A stretch of DNA of 64,000 nucleotides, taken from NCBI GenBank assembly GCA_025024175.1, contig QCXZ01000003.1:33194257-33258256 (forward strand), given 5' to 3'. This DNA comes from Rhyzopertha dominica (Eukaryota > Arthropoda > Insecta > Coleoptera > Bostrichidae). A model generated the notes under the pieces. It was not told the DNA's origin, did not search any database, and saw only the letters and a program-made list of their open reading frames with translations. The stretch's first letter is position 1; every line of letters starts with the position of its first letter. The translations under genes were made by a program, and so were the position numbers. Positions 23,241 to 33,719 of the stretch are shown here, piece by piece.

Positions 23241-26200
23241 CTAAACAATATATGGCTTTAATTTTGTTATATTAAATATTCCTTTTGTTTCTCCTGTTTT
23301 TGTATCCTGCAATTCATAGGCATTGTCCCCTTTCTTAGCTGAAATTTTAAATGGACCCTCGTAGATCAGAAACAGTTTCTTTATTTCTTTATCCTCGGAT
23401 GAAGAAAGATGATTTGCTTTAACCCACACTATATCTTCGACTTCAAATTTAGAAAATTTTGATCTCTTGTTGTGTTTTGCTTGTCTTTTCTCCGCTTTTC
23501 CTAATAGTCTATCTTTTACTAGCTGTATTGTTATTTTAGGTTGCGAGTTACCATTTTTTGGAAACTCGATTATTTTTCTTATGTATTCTTCCGGGTGAAT
23601 ACCTTCCTGTAGCTGTATTGGTGCTACTCCAGTGCTTTCGTGTACACAACAGTTGATCCACATCTCAATTTTCTCTACATATGTTCCCCATGATGAATGC
23701 TTACCATGGCAGTATGTTCGGAGTAAACGCCCTATTTCTCTCATCACCCTTTCACTGGGGTTACCTTGAGGATAATATTTTGATGAGTGCAGTTCCGTGA
23801 TACCGTTTGACTGCAAAAATTCTTTCCACAATTTTCCAGTGAAATACGTGGCATTATCAGACAAGATCTTTTTTGGTTTAGTAACAGAGTTAAAATAACT
23901 ATTTAGTTTGTTTACAATTGATTTAGTATTTGCTTTCCGCAACGTATATAATTTGACATACTTTGAAAATACATTCAAAACAACCAAAATATATTTTACA
24001 CCCCTTATAGAAGAAGGCAAAGGACCAAAAATATCTATTGCTAATAGATCATCTATATCTTGAGGTATTATAGATTTCATGTGTGCTTGTAATATTTGGT
24101 TCGGAACTTTGGCTTGCTGGCATAAGGTACATCTAGCTATGACTTTGGCAATTGATCTCCTAATATTATTCCAAATAAAGTTTTGAGTTATTACACCATA
24201 ACATTTCCAAGTTCCATAATGACCATAAATTTCATGATAATCTTTAATTAATTCTTCTTGCATATTAGTTGGTATGGATATTCTCCAAGTATCGTTTTCA
24301 CGTATTCTTGCAAACAAAATGTTATTAAATGTCACGTATTCCATATATCCTATACGTTGTGATATATCTAATGTCAATAAACATTTAATCTTTCGTATAG
24401 CCGGATCTAAATCTTGGAATTTTGCAATGTCTTTTAACTTCTTAAGATTATCAGGACCAAGTTTTATGTTTACTACTGTTATAAACACATTTCTGGAATC
24501 ACCCGCTTCAAAACCATCTTCTGCAGGATTTCTGGACAGTGAATCGGCAATGATATTGTTTTTACCTGAACAGTGTTGAATATCAACAACAAATTGCTGA
24601 ATTGTGAGTATCCACCTAGCAATCCTACTGTTTAATAGTTTACAACTGAGCATGAATGATAATGCTTTATGGTCGTTAATAACCTTTACCTTACATCCTA
24701 AAATAATGGTTTCCCACTTTTTTAAACACCAAACAATGCTCAACATTTCTCTTTCACTTGTTGTGTAATTAATTTCTGCTGCGTTAAGTTTTGTACTTGC
24801 AAAAGCAATGTTATTTTCTGTACCGTCTATCCCATATTGAAATAATCTACCACCTATACCTATGTTTGACGCATCAGTCTGTACAAAGAAACATTTATTT
24901 AAATCTGGATGATGTAACATAGGAGCTGATGTCAATACCTCTTTAATTTTGATAAAAGCTTGATCGGTCTGTTTATTCCAACACCACTTAACGTCTTTTT
25001 GCAGCAAATGAAATAATGGAAGTAAAATGTTTGCATACTGTTCACAAAATTTTCTGTTATAATTACAAATTCCTAGAAATGCTCTTAATTGTTTGACATT
25101 CTTTGGTCTTGGATATTTTGTGATTGCCGTTATTTTGTCTGGATCTACTCTAATACCCTGTGTTGACAAAATCATACCAAGAAACTTTACCTCTTTTCTG
25201 AAAAAATTACACTTGGATAAATTTGCAGTCATGTTAGCATTCTTCAATTTCTGAAACACGTATTCAAGATGTTCTAAATGTTCTTTTGAATTTTGTGACG
25301 TAATTAGTATGTCATCAATGTATGGTGTTATAAACTCCTTATTTTCCCCAAATACCGTGTCTAAACAACATGTTAAAGCCGCTACTGATGTTTTTATTCC
25401 GAATGGTACCCTTTTGAAAACAAATACTTTACTACCAACCATAAAACCCAAATACTTTTGATGTGCTTCCTCAACTGGTATTTGCCAAAAACTACTCGTT
25501 AAATCTATTGTAGAAATACAACAACAAGATTGATATCTATAGAGAATATGCTCAGGTGGTGGTGAACAATTATAATCCATTACTATCTTCTTATTCAATT
25601 CTCTGGCATCCAAACAAATTCTGACGGTGCCATCTTTTTTTATTACTGGAACTATTGGACTTATGTATTGTGTATCTGATCTTTCAATTATTCCCTCTTC
25701 TACCATCTCCTCTATCTTGTTATTCACTGCTTCCCGATACTTAAATGGTATAGGGTAACTTTTTCTGTGCAATGGCTTGTTGTCATTCAGTTTTATTTTA
25801 TGCTTATAAGCATTAGTAAGACCTGGTTTATTGGAAAATACATTTGAGAATTTCTCAATAAGACTCTGCACTTTTTCTAAGTCCTTCTTTTCACATTTCT
25901 CTTCCTTCTCTTCTTTTTCCATTGTTATGTGCTCTATCTCCACCTCCAGTTCTTGTAGTGTGTTGCATTTCTTAAGGAATGATATTGTGAGACCATGTTC
26001 AGCGATAACTACAAGTGATTTTTCAAAATCAATTACAGCGTTAAATTTAGTTAAAAAGTCTGTGCCTATTATTACATTATGAATTAAATATTCCACAACC
26101 AGAAAGACAATATGAAAACAGCTTTTGTCAATTAGCAGTTTTACATAAATTTGCTCTTTAACAGTTTTGCTAGCATTTCCGGTGGCGGTTACTATCGTAA

Positions 26201-27836
26201 CTCCACTTACAGGTATAGATTTTATATTAGTACACTGCTTTTGCAACAAAATATAGAAGTCTTTTGATATACATGAGTGCATGCAACCAGAATCTACAAG
26301 TATGTCAGTGAATAAGCCTTCTATTTTACCTTGTATAAATGGAACTTTATTATCGTTTTTAAGTTGAAGTTTGTTATCAGTTAAAATAGTGTTACAGTGA
26401 TATTGTTGGTCCAGTCTACTTGGGTTTATATTTCGTTGTTCTTCCTGAATTTCGTCTTCATTTCTTGAGTACACTTCCGCTTTGGTTTTGAAACTTCTTG
26501 GTTGTATCGTTTCGTCATCTGAATACTCTTCAACGTTTACTGTCCTTACGTAATGATTTTCTCGTAGTTTTTCTTTCATCCTTCCCCGGTTCTCTTTAAT
26601 CTGGGCGGTATTTAGATCTTTGTCTTCTCGTATACGCCAGTTGCTAGCCGTATCCTGCCTCCTGTCCTGCCATTTGTTAGCTCCGTCTCTTCTGTTGTAA
26701 TTTTCTCTGTCATCTGTGCGATATCCATACCTAGGAGTATTTTCTGCTTTCCTGTAGTTATTAGGTGAGCGGTACTCTGGTCTGTCTCTATACTTTGGTA
26801 AATTTTCTTCGTACTTCCTTTGGTATACTTGTCCTTTGTTGACGTATTCTTCGTTTGGTGAGTTCATATGATTGTACCCAGCGTAGTGTTGTTGATAACC
26901 ATTGTAATAGTTCTTCTGGTAGCTGTTATGTCTTGAATAATTATGTCGTTCATTTCGTTGTTTGTTTTCTATGGTGTCCAGTCTCTCTAGAGTCTTGTAT
27001 ATATTTTCAATTGATTTTGGATTAGTACTTACTAAAATTCTTGCTACATCAATGGAAAAATGTGCTGCAATTACGTCAACAACATCATCTTGATTAAGGT
27101 ATTTAATAGTTTTTATCTTCTTGTATATCTTCAGAAAGTATTCAGCCATATTTGACGAACCTCTATCTTCGTATTTTCCTTTCATAATACGCAGCAATGC
27201 CTCTTGTTGCTTTTGAGCATCCCAATAACGCTGCATGAATTTGTGACGAAATTCCTCAAACGATCTTGAATTTCCTGCGAATATTTCGAACCATATAGCC
27301 GCATCTCCTTTCAAACTTCTCTTAGCAAATGACAAACGTTGCTCCCTGGGTATCCATTTTTCTTCCAGCCAATTCTCCAATGATTCAATGAATTCAGTTG
27401 GTGATGCATTTCTGCCGTTAAAAGTTGGTAAGTCGCTAGTATCGATACGCCATTGAAAAGCTCTGAAATAATCACTTTCTGTAGGTTGAAAAGTCGCTCG
27501 TTGATAACGTTCATAATCTCTATCAGATGTCGTTCGTGGCTCAAGTTTCTTCTTCGGTTCATCCTTGCTTTTCATATCTTCTCCCGCCATTTCTCCATAA
27601 TTGTTAATTTTTAACTGGTAACTTTTCTTGATTGCTTGTTCCACTTCCGTAAATTGTTTTACAACCTTTTCCACAGCTCCCAAATCTCTTGTATCGTACT
27701 CTCTATCCTCACCTTCACGTTGAATGCCTAAATCCTCAATTTCTAGATCTCCCAAGTTTCTATTCTCGTTAAATGCCTTTTGCCTATTATTGCTTTTTAT
27801 ATTTGACCTTAAATTCCTATCATTTGCCGTAGCCAT
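23241..27836 (-). CDS. Gag-Pol polyprotein, Ty3/Gypsy, single frame, 1531 aa
   Basis: Encodes the particle and replication proteins of the retrotransposon in one frame without a frameshift. I start at the ATG at 27836 (MATANDRN; A at -3, G at +4); the frame is open a little further but only from a TTG. Order: Gag-like region with LKGDAAIWFEIFAG near residue ~180; an Arg/Tyr/Asn-rich basic stretch (~300-420) in place of a CCHC zinc knuckle; aspartic protease DSG at ~515; RT with FGIKTS and YIDD (Asp ~841-842); RNase H (TDAS, SERE, NDHKA, ADSLSR); integrase with an H-x4-H / C-x2-C zinc site and catalytic Asp ~1268, Asp ~1327 and Glu ~1362 (34 residues between the last two). All key residues are present and there is no stop. 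No chromodomain or Env is seen. 'FGIKTS' differs from the usual FGLxNAP. Confidence 0.95.
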   Translation of the reverse strand: MATANDRNLRSNIKSNNRQKAFNENRNLGDLEIEDLGIQREGEDREYDTRDLGAVEKVVKQFTEVEQAIKKSYQLKINNYGEMAGEDMKSKDEPKKKLEPRTTSDRDYERYQRATFQPTESDYFRAFQWRIDTSDLPTFNGRNASPTEFIESLENWLEEKWIPREQRLSFAKRSLKGDAAIWFEIFAGNSRSFEEFRHKFMQRYWDAQKQQEALLRIMKGKYEDRGSSNMAEYFLKIYKKIKTIKYLNQDDVVDVIAAHFSIDVARILVSTNPKSIENIYKTLERLDTIENKQRNERHNYSRHNSYQKNYYNGYQQHYAGYNHMNSPNEEYVNKGQVYQRKYEENLPKYRDRPEYRSPNNYRKAENTPRYGYRTDDRENYNRRDGANKWQDRRQDTASNWRIREDKDLNTAQIKENRGRMKEKLRENHYVRTVNVEEYSDDETIQPRSFKTKAEVYSRNEDEIQEEQRNINPSRLDQQYHCNTILTDNKLQLKNDNKVPFIQGKIEGLFTDILVDSGCMHSCISKDFYILLQKQCTNIKSIPVSGVTIVTATGNASKTVKEQIYVKLLIDKSCFHIVFLVVEYLIHNVIIGTDFLTKFNAVIDFEKSLVVIAEHGLTISFLKKCNTLQELEVEIEHITMEKEEKEEKCEKKDLEKVQSLIEKFSNVFSNKPGLTNAYKHKIKLNDNKPLHRKSYPIPFKYREAVNNKIEEMVEEGIIERSDTQYISPIVPVIKKDGTVRICLDARELNKKIVMDYNCSPPPEHILYRYQSCCCISTIDLTSSFWQIPVEEAHQKYLGFMVGSKVFVFKRVPFGIKTSVAALTCCLDTVFGENKEFITPYIDDILITSQNSKEHLEHLEYVFQKLKNANMTANLSKCNFFRKEVKFLGMILSTQGIRVDPDKITAITKYPRPKNVKQLRAFLGICNYNRKFCEQYANILLPLFHLLQKDVKWCWNKQTDQAFIKIKEVLTSAPMLHHPDLNKCFFVQTDASNIGIGGRLFQYGIDGTENNIAFASTKLNAAEINYTTSEREMLSIVWCLKKWETIILGCKVKVINDHKALSFMLSCKLLNSRIARWILTIQQFVVDIQHCSGKNNIIADSLSRNPAEDGFEAGDSRNVFITVVNIKLGPDNLKKLKDIAKFQDLDPAIRKIKCLLTLDISQRIGYMEYVTFNNILFARIRENDTWRISIPTNMQEELIKDYHEIYGHYGTWKCYGVITQNFIWNNIRRSIAKVIARCTLCQQAKVPNQILQAHMKSIIPQDIDDLLAIDIFGPLPSSIRGVKYILVVLNVFSKYVKLYTLRKANTKSIVNKLNSYFNSVTKPKKILSDNATYFTGKLWKEFLQSNGITELHSSKYYPQGNPSERVMREIGRLLRTYCHGKHSSWGTYVEKIEMWINCCVHESTGVAPIQLQEGIHPEEYIRKIIEFPKNGNSQPKITIQLVKDRLLGKAEKRQAKHNKRSKFSKFEVEDIVWVKANHLSSSEDKEIKKLFLIYEGPFKISAKKGDNAYELQDTKTGETKGIFNITKLKPYIV

Positions 27837-27930
27837 AATTGTAAAGTTATTATACTCATGCAATATTCAAAAATCTACTAAGCAATCTATAAATTATATG
27901 CAAACACATCGAAAACAAGAAAAATATGAA

Positions 27931-27947
27931 TATTTACTCGGGCGCCA
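27931..27947 (-). other. Primer-binding site, Lys-tRNA-like
   Basis: On the element strand TGGCGCCCGAGTAAATA begins five bases after the 5' LTR. The first ten bases TGGCGCCCGA complement a tRNA ending TCGGGCGCCA, the 3' end typical of tRNA-Lys. The match beyond position ten is not verified. It would prime minus-strand cDNA synthesis. Confidence 0.75.
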
Positions 27948-27952
27948 TTTTA

Positions 27953-28901
27953 TGTAACGGACCGGGTGAGTATTAAATACACACGTTACATAAATAAGAA
28001 TATAATAACAAAAACGTAACAGGTAACACATGCAGCGGCATACAAATTGATATCAACAATAAATACTGGTAAGTATAATTCAAGGTAATATAAATTTGAA
28101 AGAATATGTATAAATAATAAAATCTAAATGCTGTACAAATAATTTCTGTTTCAATTTAATGTAATAATATGTGACATTGGACTATTAAATGATAATTAAA
28201 TATATATGCAAACAGTGGTGGTTTTACTAAATCGTTTGTTTATGAAAATGCAAACCCAATTAAAGAACAGATAGGTAAATATAATATAGAACATTCAATA
28301 AACACAATATACCGCAATATACGTAAGTTACTTGATCAAGTACCCCCGTTTAACATTTAATCTATCTCGAGATATAACACAAATAATTGTAAAACATTTA
28401 AATATTGCAATATGAACGAACGACACCTCCAGCGCTACTTATCTTGTTCTTTATACTCGTTTTTGTCAGCAAGCTATCGCATCAAGGGNAGTTGTTCTCT
28501 CTCGCACCCTCGGGATGTACGGAACCTCGATTCTGGTTGTTCATGAATCGTTATTAATAATTGCATCAATTGTTGACAATTTCCCTTGTAATGAGCTTTC
28601 CCATAGACGTTTACGTGCGGTTGTATGTTTAGTCCCTTAATGATTGACTAATAGAAGATATAGGTATAGATCTAGATTTAGAGCCTAAAACGAAGTACTA
28701 AATTGTGGGGACAAAAGCACTTCTTAACTCACCCCTCACTGCACTGCATACATACAATGTGTTTTAAATCACAAGGAGCTCTAATAAGCACAACCTAGCG
28801 AGCCAATGTGCTGCGCCGGAAAAAGTAATTCGGTCAAAAAACATTTATCTATACCTTCAATGACACTAACCCTATCGACAAATCACGCATGCACCGCTGC
28901 A
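27953..28901 (-). repeat. 5' LTR of the Gypsy element
   Basis: 949 bp, the upstream LTR in element orientation, expected to hold the promoter. It has one N at about 28489. It begins TGCAGCGGTG on the minus strand and ends CCGGTCCGTTACA, five bases before the primer-binding site. Confidence 0.95.
28450..28455 (-). promoter_or_regulatory. TATA-like box in the 5' LTR
   Basis: The minus strand reads GAGTATAAAGAAC. About 30 bases downstream lies GTTCGTTCATATTG, a plausible start region. Present at the same place in the other LTR. Inferred core promoter of the element; the start site is not shown. Confidence 0.45.
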
Positions 28902-28905
28902 ACGA

Positions 28906-29730
28906 CTACAGAAAAATTACAGTTGTGGAAAACGTCATGTTTTTATCCTTACCCCGGAATTGTTTAATAGGTATGAAAACTACAAGATGACTTTAAACGA
29001 CATAATATCACAATGTGCAGCGAATGTAATATGCAAGGAGCAGACTGTTCAGCGATCACAATATGAAACTCGGTAAACCTGGAAAATAGGAATATGCTTG
29101 TATGTACGCAAATAATTAAAAAGATGATAAGCACTAGTTCGCAAAATAAAATATTGTAAGATAATATAAGGTATGCTCATATAGTTACAACACTTTTCTT
29201 CTTGCTTATCATATATGCAATTATGACCATCCATTAAGATTTCTTGACGGTAATTCTTGAGGTATATAATAATAATAATAATAATAAATAATTTATTCAT
29301 AGAACTCTAAAGACATTTTTTAACGTGGACACGTCGTACAGTGCAGTTTGATGGTCATTTTGTGAAGCTGTGGCTTTGCGAACTACGTCGTAATGTAGTA
29401 CTGGCTGTAAGTGTAAGTACAGAGACCTAACTTCAGATGCCGACTACCCGGTCATTTCCTAAAAATTTACATGCGTCTTTAGAAACTGCGTGTTACGTTT
29501 GGCAAATACAGGAAAAGCTCAGCGAATCTTTGACATTGAATTTAAGCTAGTTAGCTATAAGGGCTGCTTTTTGAAAGACAAACAGTAACACCGAAACAAT
29601 ACCTCAAAGTGGTGTAGTCCTCCTATGCCAATGCCTCATGAATTAATATGCGGAATGCAACCAATTATGGGCTTCGATCAACAATCTAGTTTCTACCGTG
29701 GCTGTTATCAAAACTAGCTCAAGGAGAGTC
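28906..29730. other. AT-rich flank of the LTR element, short (ATA)n tract
   Basis: No gene seen. An (ATA)n microsatellite lies at about 29263-29287. The empty insertion site of the retrotransposon would join 22130 to 28906. Confidence 0.4.
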
Positions 29731-29739
29731 ATATATAAC

Positions 29740-30240
29740 ACCTAGGGACTCTAAAGAGATGGTCTGAGACATTTTGAAAGGTATTGAATAGACTAAAGAA
29801 GAGGTAATGCCTGATCACTCTTCGACTTTTTGTACGAAAAAGAGATGATTTCTACTCTTATTTGGTTTATTGCAACAAATGTGGTTTCCAATCGAAATTT
29901 TTTGAAGAGGGATGAATCGTGGGTCTGTGGTTATGAATCTGAGACCAAGATTTAATGTTCCCAGTGGAAATAATTTAGCTTACCTTTCTAGAAAGGGTCC
30001 TGAAATCAAAGTCAATTCTCAAGATAATGTTGGTCGTATTCTCATATTATTCGACTTTGAAAGAATTGTACAATCAGAACTTGGGCCCATGGGTACTAAC
30101 TTTAATTGAAATATTACAGGGAACTATTGAAAAAAGGAAAGATGTGGTTGAAAAACACCAGATAAATGGACGCAATTTTTTGTTTGCATTACGATAATGG
30201 ACAACATTTGTTTATATGTTAATTTTCCGAAAATTTTGCA
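29740..30240 (+). pseudogene. Mariner-type transposase relic (GVQW3-like)
   Basis: A plus-strand frame contains EMISTL, then RDESWVCGYESETK, a clear version of the 'TGDESWVYGYDPETK' block with the first catalytic Asp of mariner-like transposases, followed by SQWK and a degraded VHHEY...YY-like stretch. Stops and frameshifts interrupt the frame many times. A decayed 'KRPDKW ... HDNAPAH' region follows around 30150-30200 (read as HQINGRNF, then RxWTTF). No terminal repeats were identified. It is an old, inactive copy. Confidence 0.6.
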
Positions 30241-30760
30241 CCCTGTAATTTCCTGTAACATTCGTTATATTAAAGTTACTTAAAACTAGGCTTTCCAATT
30301 GCCTTCTTTTTCCACATCGTTTTTTTATGCAGAATTTGCATTCACCGTCCTACTAGGGTGATTTCCGGTCATGTTTTATCACAACCTGGTTTTTACCCTA
30401 CGTACTGTACTAATACTAATAATATTCACGGATACATAAGAGTGAATTGAAAAACTTGAAGCTGCTGTTTTAAAAATTAGAGCTCGTGTATGACACTTGA
30501 AAACCTAAAATTGGTGACTATTGAGCTGATTTTGCTAGTTTTGTTAATTATGATTTAATCTACCCAACGCAGGTTTTAGACTTTCCAAGTGCAAGAAGGT
30601 AGATTTTTCTGAGTTTTTATGCTACTAAGTATCGAGTGAAGGCACGAAGCTGCTTGCGTTGTATATTAATTAAATAACAATATGCGAAAATGAACCTTAC
30701 AGCACTACAGGTGACCTAGTGGTGATATGGAGTGCAGGCAATAATCTTCATATCGTTTAT

Positions 30761-30823
30761 GTATATATGGATCAAAGACCAATTTCGGACCATGGCTGGA
30801 AAAAGTGACCATAACGCGTTCTG
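30761..30823. repeat. Left arm of a ~63 bp inverted repeat around the PLE region
   Basis: The block from GTATATATGGATCAAAGACC to the GCGTTCTG at 30815-30822 is complementary (roughly 80%) to 34019-34085. Shared core on both arms: AAAGACCAATTTCGG. The arms enclose about 3.2 kb that contains the broken PLE, so they may be the ends of an older DNA element into which the PLE inserted. Confidence 0.5.
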
Positions 30824-31177
30824 TTTATCACCGAATTGCTAAAGTCCGAAATATCGCTTTTTGATCATTTTAAATAGGTCAAAACACGTTCTGGACGTTT
30901 CGCAATTGTCAGGAAGCGAAACTGTGAAAAATTGAAAAAACCTATTTATTTGTGCGCGTACACAAATATGTAATAAAGAAAATAAGACAATAAATATCTA
31001 CTTATTTTCACAAGAACTGCTGTTCTGTCAATGCAGTAGCGTTTGCAATTAAACCCTGTTTCGTTACAGAAGCCGTTCTGGATGCAGTTCGAAGAGATAG
31101 GGATGTCGAAAGATGTTGGGATTGTCATAACGTCTCCTTGGAGGTATGATTAAGCATTCCATCAACACACGAAACCC

Positions 31178-31604
31178 CAGGTATTTATAGGATTCCATGT
31201 GGAGATTGGCCTAAGCTCTACGTAGGTATGGCCAAGCGTTCCTTTAACACACGAAAAACAGAACGAGAGATGTCTGCGTCTGAAACAGCCGATCGGGTTC
31301 GGCATTGGCAGATCTCGCCCTAACGGAAGGACACACCAGTTTTGATGATACCACAGTTCTGGCAAAAGTTAATAGTTTCTACAACTTGGTCCGCAGAGAA
31401 GCTCTGGAAATATTACAACATCCAGATAACCTCAACAGAGACGACGGCTATAACATCAGTTTCAGTCAACAAACAGGACGATAAACGTCGAAAAGCATCT
31501 ACTCGGATATACCAGTTCTTGTCATCGGACTATCCAGTCAGCATCTTAACAGCACTGAAAATGCCACCAGTTATTTGTAGCGAAACGTCTGCGCCTAATT
31601 AGCG
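31178..31604 (+). repeat. PLE pseudo-LTR-like direct repeat, left copy
   Basis: 427 bp homologous to 33280-33719 (direct orientation, roughly 80%). It encodes the end of a PLE ORF: GIYRIPCGDWPKLYVGMAKR carries the GIY-YIG nuclease motif with its Arg shortly after, then, after a frameshift, ALTEGHTSFDDTTVLAK and REALEILQHPDNLNRDDGYN. A partial tandem copy upstream of the main copy is the usual layout of Penelope-like elements. A fragment of the same GIY-YIG region appears again just before it (about 31145-31177). Confidence 0.75.
31552..31592 (+). ncRNA. Hammerhead-like motif in left PLE repeat (mutated)
   Basis: Core reads CUGAAAA at 31555-31561, so the conserved G of CUGANGA is A. Stem II GCCAC/GUAGC (31563-31567 with 31577-31581) has one mismatch. 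GAAA lies at 31582-31585, then CGUC, giving a palindromic ACGU stem III. Stem I is GCA/UGC (31552-31554 with 31590-31592). The core mutation predicts inactivity. Confidence 0.5.
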
Positions 31605-32069
31605 AGGACCACGGTACAACAGCCCGGAAAATCCATCGAGTATCGGCCGTGAAAGCTTAAGGATCACTGTTGCACGGGAGAACGTATCACCGGATTCGAC
31701 AACTGGAATCTCTCAGGTAAAAGAAGGCACAACTACCAGCTAACGCGTAGCGTTTCTATGTAGATGCCGAGACAGTGAAGAGACGCCAAACTATCTACAG
31801 ATCAAGAAGTACGTCAACACACTTGGAGCACAGAGGATCTGCAAGAGAGCAAACAAATCTCTTGTTCGAAGGCAAGGTCAGAACACTCTGGAAGAAGGCT
31901 GTACGAACTACATCTTCAACTGGAGACCACACTAGAATCTTCGATATGGACATGTGTGGACGCCATGACCTTCCACACGACCGAAAGGCATCATCAGTAA
32001 GTCACGTGTCGTAAACAAAAGAAGTTTGAGCGACTTCTGGAGACTCATTCCACCAAAAGATCACTAGAC

Positions 32070-33712
32070 GTCAAGAAAATGGTTGCTAACCTGAGCAACG
32101 TAGAACTCTCCAATAGCGCCGCCTCGGTGTTTGCCAAAGGAATAAACTTCGCTATAGCTCTCAGGACTTGAAGAAATTATCTGCAACATAGAGCCGTGAT
32201 CCGCACCCTACCTGCAAACAAGGCTGATATCAAACGGTCCGAAACATGCAGAATTCTACGGCGAGCGAACATCACAAGGGAGGAGCAAGCAGCCTTGAGA
32301 GCGTATAAACCAGGACATCATAATTCTCTCTGTGGACAAAGGCAACAACACCGTAGTAATCAATCACAGCGACTACCAAAACAAAGTGGAAACTCTTCTC
32401 AGCGCAGACGTCTACCAAGTCTACAAAAGGGATCCTACACCACAAGTGGAGAAGCAGGTTACAGCATTACTGAAAGCAGCAGAATGGGACATCAACACCG
32501 TCAAGAACCTGATTCCCACCTGCAGCCGTTCACCTAGACTCTACGGTCTACCGAAAATTCACAAGGAGGGGGTACCGTTACGACCCATTGTCAGCGCCAT
32601 TGGAGGCCCAATTTACAAACTGACCAAACACCTTACAACACTTCTGAAACTTCTAGTAGGTTAATCACCTCACCACGTCAGGAACTCCCAATATTTTGTC
32701 GAGATCGTCAATGGCATGCAACTGGATTCAGAGAACATCCTGATTAGTTTCGACGTGGAATCTCNATTCACCCAAGTTCTTGTGAAATCCACCTTAGAAC
32801 TGCTGAAAAAGCATTTCGACCGCGCGATCACCTTGTTCAACCTATGTCTAACTTCTTGTTGAATGGGACGAACAAAAGGATAGTGTCGCCGTAGGCAGCC
32901 CTCTCAGTCCGATTGTTGTTAACTTTGTCATGCAATACTTCGAGAAAGATCGTCTACACAGTGCTCCGCACAAACCCAAGTGCTGGCTACGTTACGTCGA
33001 TGACACGTTCATCGTTTGGTCACATGGATATAAAACCCTACCGGTGTTCTTAGAACACCTAAACAGCTTCCACGACAGCAACGGGTACACCGCAAAGGAC
33101 ATTAATCCACGCCGCAGGACCAAAGAGCAGGACCCATGATTACTCTATATAAAAGGGGAGTTACGGATCGTATTTCTAAATTATTAAAAAGGAAGGAATT
33201 CGTACAAACTTCACACCACCAACCAAAATCAGCCAACTACTACGCAGGTCCAAAGATCAACTGCACTCTTTGGATACCTCAGGTGTTTATAGGATTCCAT
33301 GATGAGATTGGCCTAAGCTCTAAGTAGCTATGGCCAAGCGTTCCATCAACATGAAAAACAGAACACGAAATATGTCAGCGTCTAGAAAGACCTGAGAGGT
33401 CGGCATTGTCAGATCACGCACTAACGGAAGGACACGCCATTGGTTTTGATGATGCCACCGTTCTGGCAAAACTTAATGGTTTCTACAACTTGGTCCGCAG
33501 AAAAGCCCTGGAAGTATTATAATATCCAGATAACCTCAATGGAGACGACGGGCATCACATCAGTCGCACGTGGAAACCAGCTTTAGTCAACAATCAAGAT
33601 GAAACGCGTCGAAAGGCATCTAGCCAAAACGCGTCTCTCACCCGGAACGGACCGCCTACCAACCAGCTTAAGAGCATTGAAGATGTTACGTGTGGCGAAA
33701 CGTCTGCGCCTA
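32070..33712 (+). pseudogene. Penelope-like element ORF (RT + GIY-YIG), broken
   Basis: Pieces in three frames follow the PLE order: N-terminal NLSNVELSNSAASVFAKG at ~32090; RTLPANKAD at ~32200; RT start DKGNNTVVINHSDY at ~32335 and PRLYGLPKIHKEGVPLRPIV at ~32535; RT palm with GSPLSPIVVNF at ~32900 and WLRYVDDTFIVW at ~32985; a linker with PPTKISQLLR at ~33215; then GVYRIP and ALTEGHAIGFDDATVLAKLN in the GIY-YIG domain. The stretch after GVYRIP has two stops where the left repeat keeps a good motif. Frameshifts and one N in the RT show it is inactive. PLEs are retroelements that prime at nicked target DNA or at telomeres. Confidence 0.85.
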
Positions 33713-33719
33713 ATCAGCG
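33280..33719 (+). repeat. PLE pseudo-LTR-like direct repeat, right copy
   Basis: 440 bp forming the 3' part of the PLE and repeated at 31178-31604. It encodes the end of the GIY-YIG domain (ALTEGHAIGFDD, NLVRRKALEVL, then a stop, then ISRTWKPAL) and a tail that reaches the hammerhead-like motif. The two copies differ by many substitutions and small indels, so the duplication is old. Confidence 0.75.
33674..33707 (+). ncRNA. Hammerhead-like motif in right PLE repeat
   Basis: Core UUGAAGA at 33677-33683 (first C of the core is U), stem II GUUAC/GUGGC with two G-U pairs (33685-33689 with 33692-33696), GAAA at 33697-33700, CGUC and stem I GCA/UGC. Compared with the left copy, stem II has changed but still pairs. 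The terminal loop is only two bases, which would open the last pair. Confidence 0.5.

Larger units (their letters stand above)
22131..28901 (-). mobile_element. Complete Ty3/Gypsy LTR retrotransposon (6771 bp)
   Basis: Two 949 bp direct repeats bound an internal region with primer-binding site and one Gag-Pol frame, all on the minus strand. The 4 bp duplication ACGA flanks it (22127-22130 and 28902-28905). The LTRs start TG and end CA. Domain order protease, RT, RNase H, integrase is that of Ty3/Gypsy. There is no envelope ORF: only 161 bp separate the pol stop from the 3' LTR. The LTRs differ at two clear bases plus one N, so the insertion is recent, and the intact frame suggests the copy or a close relative was lately mobile. 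Confidence 0.95.

Noticed and set aside
27837..27863. Start of the Gag-Pol frame at 27863
   Set aside because: The codon at 27863 is TTG, not ATG; the first ATG in frame is at 27836 and has a good start context.
24274..27957. ORFs of 77-101 codons on the plus strand and 83 codons on the minus strand inside the Gypsy element
   Set aside because: They overlap the 1531-codon Gag-Pol frame in other frames and have no motifs.
30890..30925. CUGACAA...GAAACGUC on the minus strand as a hammerhead core
   Set aside because: There is no room for a stem II between the core and GAAA and the core lacks its conserved G.
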